Origin: Alphaproteobacteria bacterium
GTDB lineage: Bacteria; Pseudomonadota; Alphaproteobacteria; Acetobacterales; Acetobacteraceae
Reading direction: 5' to 3'
Length of the DNA stretch: 64,000 bases
NCBI GenBank assembly: GCA_020850755.1
Contig: JADZEB010000004.1
Span: 124,001-188,000 of the forward strand
This document shows positions 25,751 through 34,630 of the stretch, piece after piece (the first letter of the stretch is position 1; every line of letters starts with the position of its first letter). The notes under the pieces were generated by a model. That model did not search any database. It was not told the DNA's origin and saw only the letters and a list, made by a program, of their open reading frames with translations. The position numbers and the translations under genes are program-made.

Positions 25751-26734
25751 ATGACCCTCCTCTCGGTCGAGGACCTGCACGTTCATTTCGTCACCCGCGG
25801 ACTGGACAACCGCATCCGCACCGCGCGCGCGCTGAACGGCGTTTCCTTCACCGTCGAGCAGGGCGAGATCGTCGGGCTGGTGGGCGAGACCGGCGCAGGC
25901 AAATCGCTCACCGCGCTCGCGGCCATGGGTCTTCTGCGCCCGCCGGCGATGATCCCGACCGGCGCGATCCGCTTCGACGGCCAGAACATCCTCGCCCTGC
26001 CACCGAGGGAGCTGAACGCCATCCGCGGCGTGCGCATGACCATGATCGTGCAGTCGCCGCTGACCTCGCTCGATCCGCTCGCCCGGGTGGGCGACCAGCT
26101 TGTGCGCATGCAGCAGCAGCATTCCCGCATCTCGCGCGCCGAGGCAGTGAAGCGCGCCCTCGCCGTGCTTGACGAGGTGCGCGTGGCCGACCCCGAGCGG
26201 CGCATGCGCGCCTGGCCGCACGAGCTTTCCGGCGGCATGGCCCAGCGCGTGCTGATCGCGATGGCGCTGGTCAACCGCCCGCGCCTCGTCATCGCCGACG
26301 AACCCACCACCGGCCTTGACGTGACGGTGCAGGCGCAGGTGCTGGACACGCTGCGCGACCTCGTGCGCGCCAATGGCATGAGCGCGATCATCATCACACA
26401 CGATCTCGGCGTGGTCGCGCATCACTGCGACCGCATGGCGGTGATGTTCGCCGGCACGATCGTGGAACAGGGCCGCGTGTCGGACGTGTTCCGGGAGCAG
26501 CGCCACCCCTATACGCGCGCGTTGATCAGCGCCACGCCCAAGCGCATCGCCGCGCAGGGCTTCGGCCAGGTCGGCGGCACGCCACCTGATCTCTACAACC
26601 TGCCGGGAGGCTGCCTCTATCGCGACCGCTGCGGGCGCGCGACCGAGCTTTGCACCTCGGCCCCGCCATTGATCGGCATTGGCCCCGGGCATGGCGTGCT
26701 GTGCCACCATGCCGCCGAGATCCCCGCGCCATGA
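25751..26734 (+). CDS. Dpp/Opp-type ABC ATPase (DppD-like)
   Basis: 327 residues from ATG 25751, 13 bp after the permease. Walker A GETGAGKSL, signature HELSGGMAQRVLIAMALVN, Walker B RLVIADEPTTGLD and switch His in IITHDLGV are present. The C-terminal oligopeptide-transporter extension PGGCLYRDRCGRATELC supplies four Cys for the family's 4Fe-4S-like site. Its TGA overlaps the next start as ATGA. Confidence 0.92.
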   Translation: MTLLSVEDLHVHFVTRGLDNRIRTARALNGVSFTVEQGEIVGLVGETGAGKSLTALAAMGLLRPPAMIPTGAIRFDGQNILALPPRELNAIRGVRMTMIVQSPLTSLDPLARVGDQLVRMQQQHSRISRAEAVKRALAVLDEVRVADPERRMRAWPHELSGGMAQRVLIAMALVNRPRLVIADEPTTGLDVTVQAQVLDTLRDLVRANGMSAIIITHDLGVVAHHCDRMAVMFAGTIVEQGRVSDVFREQRHPYTRALISATPKRIAAQGFGQVGGTPPDLYNLPGGCLYRDRCGRATELCTSAPPLIGIGPGHGVLCHHAAEIPAP

Positions 26735-27711
26735 CCGGTCAGGCCCCGATCCTCGCCGTGCGCGACCTCGTCAAGCGCTTTCCGGCTGCCAAGGGTGCGC
26801 AGGTGCACGCCGTGAACGGCGTCTCCTTCGAGATCGCGGCCGGGGAGACGATCGGCCTTGTCGGCGAAAGCGGCTCGGGCAAGTCGACCATCGGGCTCCT
26901 GGTCACGCGGCTGATCGCGGTGACCGCCGGCAGCATCCTGTTCGGCGGGCGTGACATCACCACGCTGCCCGAGGCCGAGATGCGCGCGCTGCGCGCCGAG
27001 ATCCAGATCGTCTTCCAGGACCCGTGGGGCGCACTCAACCCGCGCATGACGATCGGCCGCGCGCTCGACGAGCCGCTCATGCTGCACACCGACCTCGATG
27101 CGCAGACGCGGCGCAAGCGCATGCTGGAGATCGCCGATCGCGTGCGCCTGCCGCGCGCCTCTCTCGAGCGCTTCCCGCACGAACTTTCCGGCGGACAACT
27201 CCAGCGCGTCTGCATCGCGCGCGCGATCGCCACGCGCCCGAAGCTGATCGTGCTGGACGAGCCCACCTCCTCGCTCGATCTTTCGGTGCGTGCCGGCATC
27301 CTCCAGCTGCTCGAGGAACTGCGCAAGGAAACCGGCGCGGCAATGCTGTTCATCAGCCACGACCTCGAGACGGTGGAGCTGGTCTCCGATCGCGTGCTGG
27401 TGCTCTATCTCGGCAGCGTCGTCGAGCAGGGTCCGACCGAGGCGCTGTTCGCCAGCCCCGCCCATCCCTACACGCAGACGCTGCTCTCGGCCAACCTGCC
27501 GCCGGATCCGGAGGCGAAGCTCGCGCGCCACCGCGCGCTGGGCGAGATCCCCTCGCCCATCAACCTGCCGCCCGGCTGCGCCTTCGCCTCGCGCTGCCCA
27601 CTGGTCCTGCCCGCCTGCCGCGAAGGGATGCCGGCAAGCCACGAACTCGGGCAGGGCCACCGTGCCGCCTGCCTGCGCATCGCCGACGGCAGCAATCGCC
27701 TCGTCGACTGA
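26731..27711 (+). CDS. Dpp/Opp-type ABC ATPase (DppF-like)
   Basis: 326 residues from ATG 26731. Walker A GESGSGKST, signature HELSGGQLQRVCIARAIA, Walker B LIVLDEPTSSLD and FISHDLETV are intact; the C-terminal extension PPGCAFASRCPLVLPACREG holds the Cys cluster. It pairs with the DppD-like ATPase. Five consecutive genes (22148-27711) make a complete importer. Confidence 0.92.
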   Translation: MTGQAPILAVRDLVKRFPAAKGAQVHAVNGVSFEIAAGETIGLVGESGSGKSTIGLLVTRLIAVTAGSILFGGRDITTLPEAEMRALRAEIQIVFQDPWGALNPRMTIGRALDEPLMLHTDLDAQTRRKRMLEIADRVRLPRASLERFPHELSGGQLQRVCIARAIATRPKLIVLDEPTSSLDLSVRAGILQLLEELRKETGAAMLFISHDLETVELVSDRVLVLYLGSVVEQGPTEALFASPAHPYTQTLLSANLPPDPEAKLARHRALGEIPSPINLPPGCAFASRCPLVLPACREGMPASHELGQGHRAACLRIADGSNRLVD

Positions 27712-27746
27712 ACATTCCGCCCCATTGCGCCACAGGAGAGTGTGCC

Positions 27747-28652
27747 GTGCCCGCTGCCAAGAGGTTTCGTTTCGATGCCGCGAAGACCCGCCTGGGCTAT
27801 GGCGCGATCGATATCGTCACCAACCTCTATCTCCCGCGCCTGTTCAAGGAAGGGCGCATCCCGACAGACGACGCCTTCCGGGCCAAGGTGGGCCTGCGCA
27901 AGGGCGACCGGCGCGGCGTGACGCTCGAGGAGTACATCGCCAAGATGGATCGCGCCGGGATCGAGCGCAGCCTGCTGATCGCCACGCGATGCGGCGATCT
28001 GCGCGTCCGCGGTTCGACCGAGATTCCCTACGAGTATGTGGCCGAGGCCTGCGCCAGGTATCCGCACCGCTTCTCGGGGCTGGCCGGCATAGACCCCACA
28101 CGCGGCATCGCCGGGCTGAAGGAGCTCGATGTCGCGGTGAAGAAATACGGCTTCGTCGGCGCGCATCTCTATCCGCACTGGTTCGGCGAGGCGCCCGATG
28201 CCGCGATCTACTACCCCTATTACGCGCGCTGCGCCGAGCTTGGCATACCGATCATGATGCAGGTCGGCCATTGCCTGGTCTACCAGAAGGACCGGCGCCT
28301 GCCCTCGGTCGGGCGCCCGATGACGCTCGACATCGTCGCGCGCCATTTCCCCGAACTCACCCTGATCGGCATCCATCTCGGCTATCCCTGGACCGACGAG
28401 ATGATCTCCTGCTGCTGGAAGCATCCGAACGTATACATGGCGGGCGATGCCTACGCGCCCAAGCACTGGCCGGCGCAGGCGGTGCACTACGCCAACACCT
28501 ACGGCCAGGACAAGTTCCTGTTCGGCACGGACTACCCCGTGGTGGCGCCGGAGCGCGCCATGGACGATGTCCTGAACCTGAACATGCGTGCCGAGCCACT
28601 GCGCAAGATGCTGCGCGACAATGCGCTGCGCATCTTCAAGCTGAAGGGCTGA
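27747..28652 (+). CDS. Amidohydrolase-2 family protein without the N-terminal HxH
   Basis: 301 residues from GTG 27747 with CAGGAGAG about 9 nt upstream. The TIM-barrel amidohydrolase_2 (PF04909) pattern is seen in GFVGAHLYPHWFGEAPD, VGHCLVYQKD, IGIHLGYPWTDEM and DKFLFGTDYPVVAPERAMDD. The first strand, which normally gives Asp-x-His-x-His for the metal, reads GAIDIVTNLYLPRLF, with Val and Asn in place of the two His. The later His and the Asp of FGTDYP remain. It may be a decarboxylase or hydrolase with altered metal use. It directly follows the transporter genes, so it likely acts on the imported compound. Confidence 0.78.
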   Translation: MPAAKRFRFDAAKTRLGYGAIDIVTNLYLPRLFKEGRIPTDDAFRAKVGLRKGDRRGVTLEEYIAKMDRAGIERSLLIATRCGDLRVRGSTEIPYEYVAEACARYPHRFSGLAGIDPTRGIAGLKELDVAVKKYGFVGAHLYPHWFGEAPDAAIYYPYYARCAELGIPIMMQVGHCLVYQKDRRLPSVGRPMTLDIVARHFPELTLIGIHLGYPWTDEMISCCWKHPNVYMAGDAYAPKHWPAQAVHYANTYGQDKFLFGTDYPVVAPERAMDDVLNLNMRAEPLRKMLRDNALRIFKLKG

Positions 28653-28662
28653 GGGCAGGCGC

Positions 28663-30201
28663 ATGGCCGCACTCGCCACCGACCCGGACCTGCTTGCCGC
28701 GCTCGCGGCGATCGTGGGGCCCGCGCATGTCGCCACCGACGAGGGCGCGCGTGGCCTCGCCTCCTCCGACCTGTTCGTCTGGCCCGAGCAGGTCCTGGCA
28801 GAGGCGGTGGTACGGCCAGGCTCGACCGATGAGGTAGCGGCGGTCGCGCGGCTCCTGGCCGAGCGCAGGCGCGCGATCGTCCCGCGCGGGGCAGGCATGT
28901 CCTATACCGGGGCGGTGGTGCCGACCTCGCCCGCGATCGTGCTCGATCTCGCCCGGCTTGACCGGATCGATGTCCACGCGGCCGATCTCTACGCCGTCGT
29001 CGGCGCCGGATGCAGCTGGGCGAGGCTCGCCGAGGCGCTGCAGCCGCACGGGCTGCGCCCGGCGCAGATCAACCCGATCTCGGGGGCGGTAAGCACCGTC
29101 GGCGGCACGGCGGCGCAGAACATCCCCGGCGGCTCGGACGGCTTCATCGGCGCAACCGTGGTGCTGGCCGATGGCACCATCGCGCGCACGGGGGCCGGCG
29201 CGCGCGCCGGCGCCGCGCCCTTCTGGCGCTATCACGGACCCGACCTGACCGGCCTGTTCCTGGGCGATTGCGGTGCCTTCGGCGTCAAGACCGAGCTCGT
29301 TCTGCGCCTCGTGCCCGAGCGCCCGGCCGCGATGGCCTCCTTCGGTTTCCAGACCGCCGAGGACATGCTGGCCGCGCTGGTGGCAATCCAGACACGCGGG
29401 CTGGTCTCGCGCGCGCTGGCGATGGACCCGCTCAAGAACCGCGACGCCAAGAAGATGGACACCGCCGAGGCGGTGAAGACGATCGGCGCTGTCGTGGCCA
29501 AGGCCGCCTCGGTGGGCCAGGCGATCCGCGATGTGGCGCAGATGGCACGCGGGCGCAGCGCGCTCGACGACGTGCCCTGGTCACTGCACCTGACGGCCGA
29601 GGCGGGTACGGAGGCCGCGGCCGAGGCGCAGATCGCGCTCGCCCGCGCCGTGTGCCTGCCCAAGGCGCGCGAGATCGAGCCCGTGGTGCCCAAGGCACTG
29701 CGCGCCAAGCCCTATTCGATCCGTGGCTTCGTCGGCCCCGATGGCGAACGCTGGGTACCGGTGCATGGCGTCCTGCCGCTCTCGCGCGCGCAGGCCTGTT
29801 TCGGCGCGCTGCGCGCGGCGATCGGCGCTGCGGATCCCGAGCTTGATCGCGCCGGCATCAGCGTCTCCTACCTCGTCTCCTCGGCCGGCGCCTATGTCAC
29901 GATCGAGCCGATGTTCTACTGGCGCGATGCGCTCGACCCCATCCACATGCAGCATCTGTCCGAGCGCAACCGCACGCGCTTCGGCGGCGCCGCCCCGAAC
30001 GAGGCTGCGCGCACGCTGATCCGCCGGCTGCGGCGCGATCTGGTGGCGGTCATGGACGCGCATGACGCCGTGCACGCCCAGATCGGGCGCTTCTACGACT
30101 TCGCCAACGTGATGGACACGGGCTCGCGCAACCTGGTCGAGCGCATCAAGGCGGCGCTCGATCCCGAGGGGCGCATGAATCCCGGTTCGCTCGGTCTCTA
30201 G
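28663..30201 (+). CDS. FAD-linked oxidase (GlcD/D-lactate dehydrogenase type)
   Basis: 512 residues from ATG 28663, GAGGGCAGG just upstream. The FAD_binding_4 (VAO/PCMH) domain is clear: VVRPGSTDEVAAVARLL, IVPRGAGMSYTGAVVP, VGAGCSWARLAEAL, NPISGAVSTVGGTAAQNIPG and LFLGDCGAFGVKTEL. The C-terminal FAD-oxidase_C end DPEGRMNPGSLGL is typical of 2-hydroxyacid dehydrogenases. It would oxidise an alpha-hydroxy acid or alcohol released from the imported substrate. Ten bp separate it from the amidohydrolase gene. Confidence 0.87.
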   Translation: MAALATDPDLLAALAAIVGPAHVATDEGARGLASSDLFVWPEQVLAEAVVRPGSTDEVAAVARLLAERRRAIVPRGAGMSYTGAVVPTSPAIVLDLARLDRIDVHAADLYAVVGAGCSWARLAEALQPHGLRPAQINPISGAVSTVGGTAAQNIPGGSDGFIGATVVLADGTIARTGAGARAGAAPFWRYHGPDLTGLFLGDCGAFGVKTELVLRLVPERPAAMASFGFQTAEDMLAALVAIQTRGLVSRALAMDPLKNRDAKKMDTAEAVKTIGAVVAKAASVGQAIRDVAQMARGRSALDDVPWSLHLTAEAGTEAAAEAQIALARAVCLPKAREIEPVVPKALRAKPYSIRGFVGPDGERWVPVHGVLPLSRAQACFGALRAAIGAADPELDRAGISVSYLVSSAGAYVTIEPMFYWRDALDPIHMQHLSERNRTRFGGAAPNEAARTLIRRLRRDLVAVMDAHDAVHAQIGRFYDFANVMDTGSRNLVERIKAALDPEGRMNPGSLGL

Positions 30202-30225
30202 CCTTCCGCTGTCGGAGCAACAACC

Positions 30226-31908
30226 ATGTCGATCCGCGTGACCAGGCACTTCGTCACCGTGGGCTCACGCCGCGTGCACTATATGCGCGCGGGCGCGGGG
30301 CCGGCGGTGTCGCTGCTGCATTCCTCGCCCTGCTCGGCCAAGGTGCTGCGCCTGCCGATGGAGGTCTTCGCCAGCCGCATGACCGCCTTCGCCTTCGACA
30401 CGCCCGGCTACGGCATGTCGGACAAGCTGCCGCTCGAGAAGCCCGAGATCGAGGATTTCGCCGACGCCCTGGCCGAGGCGCTCGCCGCGATGGGCGTGCA
30501 GCACAGCGCCACCTATGGCCGGCACACCGGCGCCTCGATCGCGGTGGAGTTCGCCGCTCGCCACCCTGCGCGCTGCCCGATGGCGCTCACCGACGGCTAC
30601 CCGGTCTTCTCGGGCGGCCAGCGCGAGGAACGGTTGCGATCCTATCTCGTACCCTTGCAGGCGCAGTGGGACGGCACGCACCTCCAGTTCCTCTGGTTCC
30701 GCTACCGCGACCAGCACGTGTTCTGGCCGTGGAATGACCAGCGCACCGCCACCCGCGCCGACCAGGACGTGCCCGACCTCAACTTCCTGCATCGCGGCGT
30801 GATCGAGCTCCTGGAAGCGGGTGACGGCTATCGCATCGCCTATTCTGCGGCGTTCCGCCACAGCGGGCTTGCGCTCCTGCCCAAGCTCAAGGTGCCGGTC
30901 TGCTTCGGCAACCGCCCGGGCGACAGCCAGTTCCGCACCATGGGCCAGTATCCGAAGGAGGCCTGGACGCAGGCGATGCCGCGCGACGCCACCGCCGCGG
31001 CGCAGGCCGAGCTCCGCGAACTGCTCAAGTATCCCGCCCCGAGCGAGCCGCCGCCGGCGCCGCGCTGCGCACCCATCCCCGGGCGCACCACGACCGACTA
31101 TGTCGATATCGATGGGGCGCAGGTCCTGGTCCGCTCGATGGGCGATCTGTCGGCCGGCACGCCGATCGTGATCATCCCGCACGCACCTGGATCATCGGCA
31201 GCCTATGACGAGCTCGTGCGGCTGATCGGCGCGCGCCATCCGGTGCTGGCCTTCGACCTGCCGGGCCATGGCGAGTCCGATCCCGTGCCGGGCCTCGGCC
31301 AGAACCCGGCCGACTGGGCGCGCGCGGCCCAGCGCGTGATGAACGCGCTCGGCATCCGCGCCGCGCACATCTGCGGCCACAATGGCGGGGCGGCGGCGGC
31401 GGTGGAGCTTGCGCACCAGGCGCCGGGGCGCGTGCGCAGCCTTGTCCTCGATGCGCCGATCTGCCTCACCGAGCATGAGCGGGCCGAGATCGCGCCGCGC
31501 TGGCTCGCCGGCGTCGCGCCGGTCGAGCCGGTGTGGGACGGCAGCCACTTCGCCCGCGCGTTCCACTTCCACCGCGACATGGAACTGTGGTGGCCCTGGT
31601 ATGATCGCCGCCTTGCCACCCAGCGCAAGGCCGAGGCCCGCATCAACGCTGATCGCCTCACGCTGCTCACGCGCGAGGCGCTGAAGCAGCCGGCAAGCTT
31701 CCTGCCCGCCTGGCAGGCGGCGATGGACCACCCGATGCGCCAGCGGCTTGCCCGCACCGCGCAACCCTGCACCCTGATCGCGGCTGCCGACGACGTCTTC
31801 GCCCACTGCCTGCCAGAGGCGCGCGCCATGCGCCCCGATGCTCGGGTGGCGGAGATCGCCGACACGGCCGAGGCACGCGCGCAGGCGATCCTGTCCGCGC
31901 TCGGCTGA
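30226..31908 (+). CDS. Tandem alpha/beta-hydrolase protein with atypical nucleophile positions
   Basis: 560 residues, twice the usual length, made of two alpha/beta-hydrolase halves. Half 1 (about 1-270) has the oxyanion region LLHSSPCSAK, FDTPGYGMSDK and the nucleophile elbow YGRHTGAS, with His100 where Ser or Asp is expected. Half 2 (about 290-560) has IIPHAPGSSA, FDLPGHGESDP and CGHNGGAA, with Asn386 at the nucleophile. The halves share the lid block WDG(T/S)H...RD...(F/W)WPW(N/Y)D at about 148-171 and 437-461, which shows internal duplication. Conventional Ser-hydrolase chemistry is therefore unlikely in either half; cofactor-free or binding functions are possible. It lies 24 bp after the oxidase gene. 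Confidence 0.8.
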   Translation: MSIRVTRHFVTVGSRRVHYMRAGAGPAVSLLHSSPCSAKVLRLPMEVFASRMTAFAFDTPGYGMSDKLPLEKPEIEDFADALAEALAAMGVQHSATYGRHTGASIAVEFAARHPARCPMALTDGYPVFSGGQREERLRSYLVPLQAQWDGTHLQFLWFRYRDQHVFWPWNDQRTATRADQDVPDLNFLHRGVIELLEAGDGYRIAYSAAFRHSGLALLPKLKVPVCFGNRPGDSQFRTMGQYPKEAWTQAMPRDATAAAQAELRELLKYPAPSEPPPAPRCAPIPGRTTTDYVDIDGAQVLVRSMGDLSAGTPIVIIPHAPGSSAAYDELVRLIGARHPVLAFDLPGHGESDPVPGLGQNPADWARAAQRVMNALGIRAAHICGHNGGAAAAVELAHQAPGRVRSLVLDAPICLTEHERAEIAPRWLAGVAPVEPVWDGSHFARAFHFHRDMELWWPWYDRRLATQRKAEARINADRLTLLTREALKQPASFLPAWQAAMDHPMRQRLARTAQPCTLIAAADDVFAHCLPEARAMRPDARVAEIADTAEARAQAILSALG

Positions 31909-31957
31909 TCCGCGCTAGTCTCGTCCGGCCGGGAGACGCTGCAAGGGAGGCGCCGCC

Positions 31958-33730
31958 ATGCGCCGGCCGTTCATCCTGTCCTGCCTGCGCGCAGCCATCG
32001 CCGCGCTGCTGTTGCTGGCCGCACCACCCACGCTTGCGCAGGAACGCCAGCCCGAGGGTTCGTCGGGCCGCGCCGACGCCCGCGAGGCCGCAGGCGCGGC
32101 GCGCTTCATGGTCGCCGCGGCCAACCCGCTCGCGGTTGCCGCCGGTATCGAGATCCTGCGCGCCGGCGGCAGCGCCGTCGATGCGGCGATCGCGACCCAG
32201 CTCGTGCTCAACCTCGTCGAGCCGCAATCCTCCGGCATCGGCGGCGGTGCCTTCCTGCTGCACTGGGACAGGGCGCGCGGCGCGGTACAGAGCTGGGACG
32301 GGCGCGAGACGGCACCGGCAGCAGCCACGCCCGGCCTGTTCCTCGATGCGCAGGGCCAGCCGCTGCGCTTCATGGATGCAGTGCCGGGCGGGCGCTCGGT
32401 CGGCGCGCCTGGGCTGGTGCGCCTGCTGGAGGCGGCGCATCGCGCGCATGGCCGGCTGCCCTGGGCGAACCTGTTCCGGCCGGCGATCGCGCTCGCCGAA
32501 CAGGGCTTCGCGGTGTCGGCGCGGCTCGCCACGCTGATCGCGGCCGAGGGCGATCGACTCAAGCGCGATGCCAATGCCCGCGCCTATTTCTTCAACGTCG
32601 ACGGATCGCCCCTGCGCGAGGGGCAGACGCTGCGCAACCCCGCCTTCGCCGACACGCTGCGCCGCATCGCGGAAGGCGGTGCCGGGGCCTTCTATCGCGG
32701 TCCGATCGCGGCCGACATCGTCGCCGCCGTACGAGGTGCGACCTGGAATCCGGGCCTGCTCAGCGAGGCCGACCTTGCCGCCTACCAGGTGCACGAACGC
32801 CCGGCCGTGTGCGGTCCCTATCGTGCCGTGCGCGTCTGCGGCATGGGGCCGCCTTCGTCGGGCGGGCTCACGGTGTTGCAGATCCTCGGAATGCTGGAGC
32901 ATTTCGAGCCCGCCGCGCTTGCGCCCGGCACGCTCGACTTCGCGCACCTGTTCGTCGAGGCCGGGCGGCTTGCCTTCGCCGACCGCGCGCTCTACATAGC
33001 CGATCCCGACTTCGCCGCCGTGCCGGCGCGCGGGCTGCTTGATCCAGCCTATCTCACCGCTCGCGCGCAGCTGATCAGCCGCGACCGCGCCGCCGCCGAG
33101 GTGCGCGCCGGCAACCCGCCCTGGCGACGCGCCGAACTGCGCGCACCCGACGAAAGCCCCGAGCTTCCGGGCACGAGCCACATCTCGGTGATCGATGCCG
33201 AAGGCAATGCGGTTGCCATGACCACGACGATCGAGGATGCCTTCGGCAGCCGGCTGATGGTGCGCGGCTTCCTGCTCAACAACCAGCTCACCGATTTCTC
33301 CTTCCGCCCGGAGGCGAATGGCCGGCCGATCGCCAACCGGGTCGAGCCGGGCAAGCGCCCGCGCTCCTCGATGGCACCGACGTTGATCCTTGATACCGAG
33401 GGACGGCTGGTCGCGACGCTGGGCTCGCCTGGCGGGGCGCGGATCATCCCTTACGTCGCGCGCGTGATCCTGGCGATCGTCGATGGCGGTCTCGATCCGC
33501 AGGCCGCGATCAGCGGGGCCAATATCGGCACGCTGGGCGGGCCGGCGGAGCTGGAGCAGGGCACGGCAGCGGCCGAGCTGCGCGCCGGGCTGGAGGCGCG
33601 CGGCCATCGCGTCAGCGTGCGCGAGATGACCAGCGGGCTCCAGGCGATCATCCGCACGGGGCAGGAAGGTGGCCGCGCGCTGCTCGGCGGGGCCGATCCG
33701 CGCCGCGAGGGCATCGCCGCCGGCGAGTAG
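31958..33730 (+). CDS. ggt: Gamma-glutamyltransferase
   Basis: 590 residues from ATG 31958 with GGGAGG upstream. A Sec signal peptide ends near PTLAQE, so it is periplasmic. It has the GGT pattern: [33 protein letters not shown], the substrate Arg in DGRETAP (about residue 116), [12 protein letters not shown], and the autocatalytic site [20 protein letters not shown] with nucleophile Thr about 406. LGSPGG forms the oxyanion/gamma-Glu carboxylate site. It hydrolyses gamma-glutamyl bonds, including glutathione. Cys-Gly or amino acids formed could be imported by the nearby Dpp-type system. Confidence 0.93.
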   Translation: MRRPFILSCLRAAIAALLLLAAPPTLAQERQPEGSSGRADAREAAGAARFMVAAANPLAVAAGIEILRAGGSAVDAAIATQLVLNLVEPQSSGIGGGAFLLHWDRARGAVQSWDGRETAPAAATPGLFLDAQGQPLRFMDAVPGGRSVGAPGLVRLLEAAHRAHGRLPWANLFRPAIALAEQGFAVSARLATLIAAEGDRLKRDANARAYFFNVDGSPLREGQTLRNPAFADTLRRIAEGGAGAFYRGPIAADIVAAVRGATWNPGLLSEADLAAYQVHERPAVCGPYRAVRVCGMGPPSSGGLTVLQILGMLEHFEPAALAPGTLDFAHLFVEAGRLAFADRALYIADPDFAAVPARGLLDPAYLTARAQLISRDRAAAEVRAGNPPWRRAELRAPDESPELPGTSHISVIDAEGNAVAMTTTIEDAFGSRLMVRGFLLNNQLTDFSFRPEANGRPIANRVEPGKRPRSSMAPTLILDTEGRLVATLGSPGGARIIPYVARVILAIVDGGLDPQAAISGANIGTLGGPAELEQGTAAAELRAGLEARGHRVSVREMTSGLQAIIRTGQEGGRALLGGADPRREGIAAGE

Positions 33731-33827
33731 CGCATCGCGCCACCTTGGCGCCCCATCTTGGCGCACCTGCCGCCGCCGCCTAGGCTTCAGCAGGACGGCG
33801 CACCGCCGGCTGACAGAGGAGGGCACC

Positions 33828-34607
33828 ATGACCGCAATCACTCCCATGCGGCGGCTGGAAGGGCGCGGGGCGATCGTCACCGGCGCGGGCCGTGGCGGGA
33901 TCGGGCGGGCCATCGCCCGCCGCCTCGCCGCCGAGGGCGCCGGCGTGCTCTGCGCCGACATCAACGAGGAGGCGGCGAGTGAAACGGCCGGGATCATCCG
34001 CGCGGAAGGCGGCAGGGCGATCCATGTGCGCTGCGACATCGCCGATGAGCGTTCGGCGGCGGCAGCGGTGGATCTTGCCGCGCGCGAACTCGCCCCGCTC
34101 CGGGTGCTGGTGAACAACGCCGCGACCTGGATCCCTTCGGCCACCGTGGTGGACATCGCGCTTGCCGACTGGAACCGCGCCTTGTCGGTGAACGTCACCG
34201 GCGCCTTCCTGATGAGCAAGTTCGCGATTCCCTACATGGCCGCGGCGGGCGGCGGCTCGATCATCCATATCGCGAGCCAGTTGGGGCAGGTGGCGAAGCC
34301 GGGACGCAGCTGGTACTGCACCGCCAAGGCGGCGCTGATCCACCTCGCCCGCGCGATGGCGATCGATCACGCCCCGCAGAATATCCGCGTCAACAGTCTC
34401 TCGCCCGGCCCCGTGGCGTCCGAGCGCATCGTGGCCCAGGCGGGCGGGCGGCAGGGCGTGGTCGCGGTGCACGGCCCGCTGACGCTGATGGGCCGCCCGG
34501 GCGAGCCGGACGAGATCGGCGCGGCCGCGGCCTTCCTCGCCAGCGACGATGCCAGCTTCATGACCGGCGCGGACATGCTGGTCGATGGCGGCTACTGCGC
34601 GCGCTGA
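33828..34607 (+). CDS. Short-chain dehydrogenase/reductase
   Basis: 259 residues from ATG 33828, preceded by AGAGGAGGG. Rossmann motif TGAGRGGIGRAIA near residue 18 has one extra residue relative to the classical TGxxxGxG; NNAATW, and the catalytic YCTAKAAL (Tyr-x-x-x-Lys) are intact. The end MTGADMLVDGGY is typical of classical SDRs. It reduces or oxidises a carbonyl/alcohol with NAD(P). It closes the plus-strand run of catabolic genes 98 bp after ggt. Confidence 0.92.
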   Translation: MTAITPMRRLEGRGAIVTGAGRGGIGRAIARRLAAEGAGVLCADINEEAASETAGIIRAEGGRAIHVRCDIADERSAAAAVDLAARELAPLRVLVNNAATWIPSATVVDIALADWNRALSVNVTGAFLMSKFAIPYMAAAGGGSIIHIASQLGQVAKPGRSWYCTAKAALIHLARAMAIDHAPQNIRVNSLSPGPVASERIVAQAGGRQGVVAVHGPLTLMGRPGEPDEIGAAAAFLASDDASFMTGADMLVDGGYCAR

Positions 34608-34625
34608 CGGCAGGCGCTGCTGCCG
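34608..34625. terminator. Short hairpin between convergent genes
   Basis: CGGCAG (34608-34613) and CTGCCG (34620-34625) form a 6-bp stem with a 6-nt loop filling most of the 23-bp gap between the convergent SDR and VOC genes. No U-tract. Possible bidirectional terminator. Confidence 0.3.
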
Positions 34626-34630
34626 GGGAG

